From contig CACPQM010000001.1 of NCBI GenBank assembly GCA_902636075.1, forward strand, positions 124,001 through 188,000: a stretch of 64,000 nucleotides of DNA. Direction: 5' to 3'. Origin of the DNA: an uncultured Pelagibacteraceae bacterium (GTDB taxonomy: Bacteria; Pseudomonadota; Alphaproteobacteria; Pelagibacterales; Pelagibacteraceae). This document shows positions 59,134 through 64,000 of this stretch, in pieces; position 1 is the first letter of the stretch, and every line of letters begins with the position of its first letter. A program made the translations under genes and the position numbers. Below the pieces are notes generated by a model that was not told where the DNA came from, made no database searches, and saw nothing but the letters and a program-made list of their open reading frames with translations.

Positions 59134-59600
59134 TAAATTTTAGTAGGATTAGGTTGTCCTTTATAAACAACTTCTGGATCAAATTTTTTCTTTTCTTCTT
59201 CAAATTTCATTTCTACTTTACGTCCATTTTCAATTTTGCCTGTAGGTACTGATCTATAAAAACATGATCTGTAACCAACATGACAACTTGCACCATCACC
59301 AATATCTACAGTTATCCAAACTGCATCTTGATCATCGTCAATTCTTATTTCTTTTACTTTTTGAGTAAAGCCGCTAGTTTTTCCTTTATGCCAAATTTCT
59401 TTTCTAGACCTGCTCCAGTAGTGAGCTTCTTTTGTTTCTATTGTTAATTTTAAAGCTTCAACATTCATATAACCGTGCATTAGGATCTCTTTAGTTTCTG
59501 CACATGTTGTAATTACAGGGATTAAGCCATCATTATCGAATTTTGGAGATAAAAGGTTACCTTCCTCTATATCAGCGACATTTTCTCTTTTTTTAAACAT
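59133..59600 (-). CDS. hisI: Phosphoribosyl-AMP cyclohydrolase
   Basis: HGYMNVEALKLTIETKEAHYWSRSRKEIWHKGKTSG; GDGASCHVGYRSCFYR. Confidence 0.9.
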   Translation of the reverse strand: MFKKRENVADIEEGNLLSPKFDNDGLIPVITTCAETKEILMHGYMNVEALKLTIETKEAHYWSRSRKEIWHKGKTSGFTQKVKEIRIDDDQDAVWITVDIGDGASCHVGYRSCFYRSVPTGKIENGRKVEMKFEEEKKKFDPEVVYKGQPNPTKI

Positions 59601-59679
59601 ATATAAGTCGCATTATCTAACATATTACTGAATATATTAAATATTTTAAATTTAAGGATTTACTGTATAAAAAGGCGCT

Positions 59680-60288
59680 ATGAAATTAGTAAAAGACACA
59701 GACAATAAAAATTTAGAGACTAAACAAGTTTCAGATAAAGAAGCTGAAGAAGCTTTGATTAAGATATTAACTTGGATTGGTGAGGATCCAAATAGAGAAG
59801 GTTTGTTAGAAACACCAAAGAGAGTAATAAAAGCATATAAGGAATTTTTTAGTGGGTATAAAGAGGATGCTAATAAAGTTTTAGAAAAAACTTTTGGTGA
59901 CGTTGAAGGATATAATGACATGGTAATTCAAAAGAATATATCTGTGCAAAGTCATTGCGAACATCATATGGTTCCAATATTGGGTATGGCACACGTTGCA
60001 TACATACCAAAAGAAAGAGTTGTAGGACTAAGTAAGCTAGCAAGGGTTGTTGATGTATTTGCAAAAAGGTTGCAAACACAAGAAAGATTAACACTACAAA
60101 TTGCTAAATCAATTATGACTGCTCTTGATGCTAAGGGTGTTGCAGTAACAATCGATGCAGCTCATCAATGTATGACTACTAGAGGGATAAAAAAAGAAAG
60201 AGCATCTACAGTTACTAATTACTTTTTAGGTCAATTTAAGGACGATCTTTCTATTCAGAATAGATACTTACGATTTATTAAAGAATAG
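59680..60288 (+). CDS. folE: GTP cyclohydrolase I
   Basis: SVQSHCEHHMVPILGMAHVAYIPKERVVGLSKLARVVDVFAKRLQTQERLT; DAAHQCMTTRGI. Confidence 0.96.
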   Translation: MKLVKDTDNKNLETKQVSDKEAEEALIKILTWIGEDPNREGLLETPKRVIKAYKEFFSGYKEDANKVLEKTFGDVEGYNDMVIQKNISVQSHCEHHMVPILGMAHVAYIPKERVVGLSKLARVVDVFAKRLQTQERLTLQIAKSIMTALDAKGVAVTIDAAHQCMTTRGIKKERASTVTNYFLGQFKDDLSIQNRYLRFIKE

Positions 60289-60301
60289 AGTATAATTACA
60301 C

Positions 60302-61306
60302 ATGTCTGATACTTTCAAAGCCCTGGTTATAAACCAGGTGGGTGAAAATTTTTCTCAAGAAGTTAAAGAATTAAATTTTGATTTTTTAAACGAAGGTGAG
60401 GTTTTAGTAAAAATACAATACTCTGATTTAAATTATAAAGATGCTTTGATTTTAAAAGATGGTGCAAAATTAGTAAAAGAGTTTCCAAGGATTCCTGGAA
60501 TTGATTTCTCAGGTACAGTAGCAGAAAGTAAGTCAGATGAATTCAAAGAAGGTGATGAGGTAATACTTACTGGTTGCAGAGTTGGAGAATTATTTCACGG
60601 AGGATTCTCTCAATATGCAAGAGTTAAAAAAGAATTTCTTATAAAGAAACCTTCAGGTATTGATTTAAAGCAAGCAATGATGATGGGTACAGCAGGTTTT
60701 ACTGCTATGTTATGTGCCTTTGCAGTAAAAGCAAAAGAAGAATTATTACTACAAAGCAAAGTGAACGATGTCCTTGTAACAGGTTCAACTGGTGGTGTAG
60801 GGATGGTTGCAGTAAATATTCTGTCAAAAATGGGATGTAATGTAACTGCAATCACAGGAAAACCTGAAAAAGCTGATTATTTAAAAGAATTAGGAGCAAA
60901 AACTGTTTTAGATCGTAAAGAATTTGAAGGTGAACCAAGATTAATTGGCAAAGGTACTTGGGATGGTGTTGTTGACACTGTCGGTGGAAATATTTTAGCA
61001 AATGCAATATCTCAAACAAGATTAAAAGGAATTGTAGCTGTCTGTGGTAATGCGAGTGGAACTAACAAATTAAATACTTCTGTAGTTCCTTTTTATATCA
61101 GAGCTGTAAAACTATGGGGCGTAGATTCAGTTAATGTAAGCAATAAAAGAAAAGAATTCGTATGGGGTGAAGTACCAAGTTTAGTAGATTTTAGTATTAT
61201 TGAAAAATCAATTAAAATAGTTGGGCTTGAGGAATTATTGACTGTATTTCCGGAAATGCTTGAAGGAAAATTGAAAAATAGAATTTTAGTGGACGTAAAT
61301 AAATAA
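60302..61306 (+). CDS. acuI: YhdH/AcuI-family quinone oxidoreductase, putative acryloyl-CoA reductase
   Basis: LNYKDALILKDGAKLVKEFPRIPGIDFSGTV; VLVTGSTGGVGMVAVNILSKMG; KLWGVDSVNVSNKRKEFVW. Confidence 0.75.
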   Translation: MSDTFKALVINQVGENFSQEVKELNFDFLNEGEVLVKIQYSDLNYKDALILKDGAKLVKEFPRIPGIDFSGTVAESKSDEFKEGDEVILTGCRVGELFHGGFSQYARVKKEFLIKKPSGIDLKQAMMMGTAGFTAMLCAFAVKAKEELLLQSKVNDVLVTGSTGGVGMVAVNILSKMGCNVTAITGKPEKADYLKELGAKTVLDRKEFEGEPRLIGKGTWDGVVDTVGGNILANAISQTRLKGIVAVCGNASGTNKLNTSVVPFYIRAVKLWGVDSVNVSNKRKEFVWGEVPSLVDFSIIEKSIKIVGLEELLTVFPEMLEGKLKNRILVDVNK

Positions 61307-62196
61307 TGGATTGGGATAAATTAAAAATTTTTCATGCAGTAGCCGAAGCTGGGAGTTTTACAAGCGCTACCGTAATTCTAAATCTAAGCCAATCTGCAAT
61401 TAGTAGACAAATTCAATCTTTAGAAGAAGATTTAAAAGTAAAGTTATTTGAAAGACATGCAAGAGGATTGACACTTACAGAAAATGGTGAATACGTTTAT
61501 AAAACTGCACATGAAGTTATCAGTAAACTTAAAGAGGTAGAAACAACTTTAGGAGATCAAAAACATAAACCAACCGGAAAACTAACAATTACAACTGTTA
61601 GAAGTTTTGGTACTCACTGGTTAACACCGAGAATTCAAGAGTTTATGCAATTAAATCCAGAAATTGAAATAGAATTAATTTTTGACGATAAAGAGTTAGA
61701 TTTAAGCACAAGACAAGCCGATATAGGAATATTTATGAGAAGACCAAAGCAACTTAATTATATTCAAAGAAAACTAATGGACATAAATTACCATATATAT
61801 GGCTCAAATAAGTATCTAGAAAAACATGGTATGCCTAAATCTATAAATGATTTAAACAAGCATAACTTTATATCATTTGGTAGAGGAGCCCCATCACCTG
61901 TGTTTAACCCAGATTGGGCATTAAAACTTGGTATAAAAGATAATAAAAAAAGAAAACCTGTTATGAAAGTAAATAGCGTTATGGGTTTACTGTTAGCAGT
62001 CGAAAGTGGTGTAGGCCTTGCGGCTCTTCCAGATTATTTAGTTTCTTTATCTCGAAATGTAATTAAAGTTCTACCCAGTGTTGAGGGTCCAATTACAGAG
62101 GCTCACTTTGTTTTTCCTGAATCATTAAAAAATGTAGCTAGAGTGACAACCTTCAGAAACTTTCTTTATAGTAAAATTTCGGAATTTAAGTCTTAA
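61306..62196 (+). CDS. LysR-family transcriptional regulator
   Basis: N-terminal HTH: FHAVAEAGSFTSATVILNLSQSAISRQIQSLEEDLKVKLFERHARGLTLT. Confidence 0.93.
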   Translation: MDWDKLKIFHAVAEAGSFTSATVILNLSQSAISRQIQSLEEDLKVKLFERHARGLTLTENGEYVYKTAHEVISKLKEVETTLGDQKHKPTGKLTITTVRSFGTHWLTPRIQEFMQLNPEIEIELIFDDKELDLSTRQADIGIFMRRPKQLNYIQRKLMDINYHIYGSNKYLEKHGMPKSINDLNKHNFISFGRGAPSPVFNPDWALKLGIKDNKKRKPVMKVNSVMGLLLAVESGVGLAALPDYLVSLSRNVIKVLPSVEGPITEAHFVFPESLKNVARVTTFRNFLYSKISEFKS

Positions 62197-62237
62197 AATA
62201 TCAATAATATTTTCATTAAGTGCGTCATTAATGCGAT

Positions 62238-62268
62238 TGATAATCATTATCATTGAGAATAGTTATCA
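62238..62268 (+). promoter_or_regulatory. Tandem Fur-type operator
   Basis: TGATAAT-C-ATTATCA (62238-62252, perfect 7-1-7) and TGAGAAT-A-GTTATCA (62254-62268, two mismatches), 16 bp apart centre-to-centre, upstream of iron SBP gene. Confidence 0.8.
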
Positions 62269-62308
62269 AAATCATTATAAATTATAAAAAACTAAAAGAT
62301 AGAGATAT

Positions 62309-63337
62309 ATGAAAAAAATGACAATTTCAGCATTAATCTTATCCTTATTTGCATCAAGCTTTGCAATAGCAAATGAGGTAAATATTTTTAATGCAAGACA
62401 TTATAAAGCTGATGCAGAACTTTATAGTAAATTTACAGCAGCAACAGGAATTAAAGTAAACTTAATCAATGGTAAAGCTGGTGCTTTAGAAAAAAGAATG
62501 ATTGAGGAAGGGGCTGATTCAGCTGCCGATCTTTACATAACAGCTGACGCTGGAAGATGTGGTGCTTTTAAAGCAAAAGGAATGACTCAATCAGGATTAG
62601 TTTCATCTACAATTAAATCATCTGTACCAAAAAGTTTTAGAACTACACACTGGGTTGGAGTAGCAAAAAGAGCAAGAATTGTTTACTACTCACCAGAAAG
62701 AGTAAGTGGTGCTGAGTTATCAGGGTTAACTTATGAAAGTTTAGCTGATCCAAAATGGAAAGGCAGAATTGCAATTAGAGCTTCTAGCAACATTTATAAC
62801 AAATCTCTTGTAGCTTCATTAATTAAAAATAATGGAAAAAAAGCTGCAGGTGAGTGGGCTAAAGGAGTTGTTGCAAACATGGCAAGAGATCCAAAAGGAA
62901 ATGATAGAGCACAAATTATGGCTGTAGCAGCAGGAGAAGCTGATATTGCTGTTGCAAATACTTATTACTTAGCTTTGATGTTATCTGGGAATAAAGGACC
63001 TGAACAACAAGAAGCTGCAAAAAAAGTTAAAGCTTTTTTCCCTAATCAGAATGATAGAGGAACACACATGAATATAAGTTGTGCAGCTTTAGTTAAAGGA
63101 GCGCCCAATAAAACTAATGCAATTACACTTGTTGATTTTTTATTATCACCAGAAGCTCAAGAACACTTTACAAATAATACGTTTGAGTTTCCAATGATAG
63201 CTGGAGTTTCACCAAGTCCATTGGTAGTAAATAACTTAGGTTTAGATTTTAAACAAGATCTAACAACAAGTGTTGCTAGTTATGGAGCAAAGCAAGCTGA
63301 CGCCTTAGAGGTAATGACAGCTGCTGGTTGGAAGTAA
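62309..63337 (+). CDS. Fe(III) ABC transporter substrate-binding protein (FutA/FbpA/IdiA-like)
   Basis: EVNIFNARHYKADAELYSKFTAATGIKVNLINGKAGALEKRMIEEG; DLYITADAGR; iron-box upstream. Confidence 0.88.
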   Translation: MKKMTISALILSLFASSFAIANEVNIFNARHYKADAELYSKFTAATGIKVNLINGKAGALEKRMIEEGADSAADLYITADAGRCGAFKAKGMTQSGLVSSTIKSSVPKSFRTTHWVGVAKRARIVYYSPERVSGAELSGLTYESLADPKWKGRIAIRASSNIYNKSLVASLIKNNGKKAAGEWAKGVVANMARDPKGNDRAQIMAVAAGEADIAVANTYYLALMLSGNKGPEQQEAAKKVKAFFPNQNDRGTHMNISCAALVKGAPNKTNAITLVDFLLSPEAQEHFTNNTFEFPMIAGVSPSPLVVNNLGLDFKQDLTTSVASYGAKQADALEVMTAAGWK

Positions 63338-63360
63338 CATTGAAAGTAAAAAAAAAATTT

Positions 63361-63510
63361 ATGTCTGAAGTTAATTTAAATAAATCAGCCAATGCATGCT
63401 TACCATGTGCCGAGGAGTGTAAAAAAATTAACAAAAGAATAAATAAAAGAAAATTATCAGAGATAAGTACTAAAGATTTACCGCACATTTCAAAAGTATT
63501 CAATATCTGA
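63361..63510 (+). CDS. Small Cys-containing protein (49 aa)
   Basis: MSEVNLNKSANACLPCAEECKKINKRINKRKLSEISTKDLPHISKVFNI from ATG 63361; the ORF track extends it upstream to 63328. Confidence 0.5.
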   Translation: MSEVNLNKSANACLPCAEECKKINKRINKRKLSEISTKDLPHISKVFNI

Positions 63511-63522
63511 CTTTTCTTAATG

Positions 63523-63554
63523 AAAGTGCCTATGCATCCTTCGTAGGCACTTTT
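63523..63554 (+). terminator. Hairpin/terminator between iron SBP unit and permease
   Basis: AAAGTGCCTA-tgcatccttcg-TAGGCACTTT followed by short T-run. Confidence 0.75.
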
Positions 63555-63603
63555 AAAAATATTAAAAGAGACTATATAGGTCATTTAAATTACAAATATC
63601 TCT

Positions 63604-64000
63604 ATGTTTACAAACAAATTTAGTATCTGGTTTTTAAGCTCTCTGCTTATTTCATTGCTTGTTATAATTCCTATTTTGACAGTCTCTTTTAGTTTTTTTG
63701 AAGATACTTCCAGATATTTTGACATACTTAAAAAAACTTTTTTGTTTGAATATATTTTTAATTCTTTGTCACTTTTAGTTGGTGTCTTAATACTAACTTT
63801 TTTTCTAGGTGTTGGATCTGCTTACATAGTCTCTTTTTACAAATTTCCAGGAGTTAACTTTTTTAAATGGGCATTAATTTTATCTTTTGCTATACCACCC
63901 TATATTTATGCATACTCTTTATTTGCATTTTTTGATAATTATGGCACTGCATTTACAATATTAAAGACTTTATTTGGTGATGGTGAGTACAATAAAAGTA
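63604..64000 (+). CDS. Fe(III) ABC transporter permease (FbpB-like), truncated at window end
   Basis: Own translation from ATG 63604: MFTNKFSIWFLSSLLISLLVIIPILTVSFSFFEDTSRYF...FKWALILSFAIPPYIYAYSLFAFFDNYGTAF; runs off the window. Confidence 0.8.
   Translation, partial: MFTNKFSIWFLSSLLISLLVIIPILTVSFSFFEDTSRYFDILKKTFLFEYIFNSLSLLVGVLILTFFLGVGSAYIVSFYKFPGVNFFKWALILSFAIPPYIYAYSLFAFFDNYGTAFTILKTLFGDGEYNKS

Noticed and set aside
63276-63584. 102-aa minus-strand ORF across the iron operon
   Set aside because: Runs through the terminator-like hairpin and opposite the SBP 3' end; better explained by the + strand genes
1-64000. Search by eye for tRNA/rRNA, CRISPR arrays, IS elements, phage genes and restriction or defence systems
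   Set aside because: No recognisable tRNA T-arm motifs, direct-repeat arrays, transposases, integrases or defence-type domains were seen; a tRNAscan-SE/Infernal run would be decisive

Overview
The window is 64 kb of AT-rich, very densely packed DNA. Gene content, streamlining and protein sequences fit a marine SAR11-like (Pelagibacterales) alphaproteobacterial chromosome. That taxonomic call rests on recognition, not a database search. The theme is uptake and oxidation of methylated one-carbon and osmolyte compounds. (1) A TMA/TMAO/methylamine block: class-II amidotransferase (mgsA-like), gmaS/GSIII, FAD oxidoreductase, MarR-like protein, DUF1989+GcvT fusion (Tdm-like), tmoX/tmoW/tmoV-like ABC transporter and Tmm-like FMO. 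(2) A glycerol/glycoside-solute block interleaved with tmm: glpK, G3P dehydrogenase, an ATPase-less sugar-type ABC importer, GH63-like hydrolase and Fe-ADH. (3) fhs and the soxBDAG sarcosine oxidase genes beside a BT1-like transporter. (4) A four-gene coupled unit of unknown function: M19 dipeptidase, 551-aa orphan, DUF3726-like protein and an unlisted 55-aa zinc-ribbon ORF. (5) A DmdA/GcvT-like, MetF-like, OpuA-like cassette without an ATPase. (6) A very long co-directional run (about 42.7-58.7 kb): bhmT, two DMGDH/SarDH-type fusions, methyltransferase, Rieske oxygenase, SET protein, DddP-like M24 protein, kinase/nucleotidyltransferase pair, crotonase, and etfB/etfA/etfQO. (7) hisI, folE, acuI-like, LysR, and an iron ABC operon preceded by a clear tandem Fur-type operator. 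No rRNA, tRNA, CRISPR array or mobile element was recognised. The most notable non-coding signals are near-perfect hairpins between substrate-binding-protein genes and their permeases, two of them ending at or next to the permease start codon, a probable SAM-II/SAM-V-type riboswitch before bhmT, and the Fur-like tandem palindromes.
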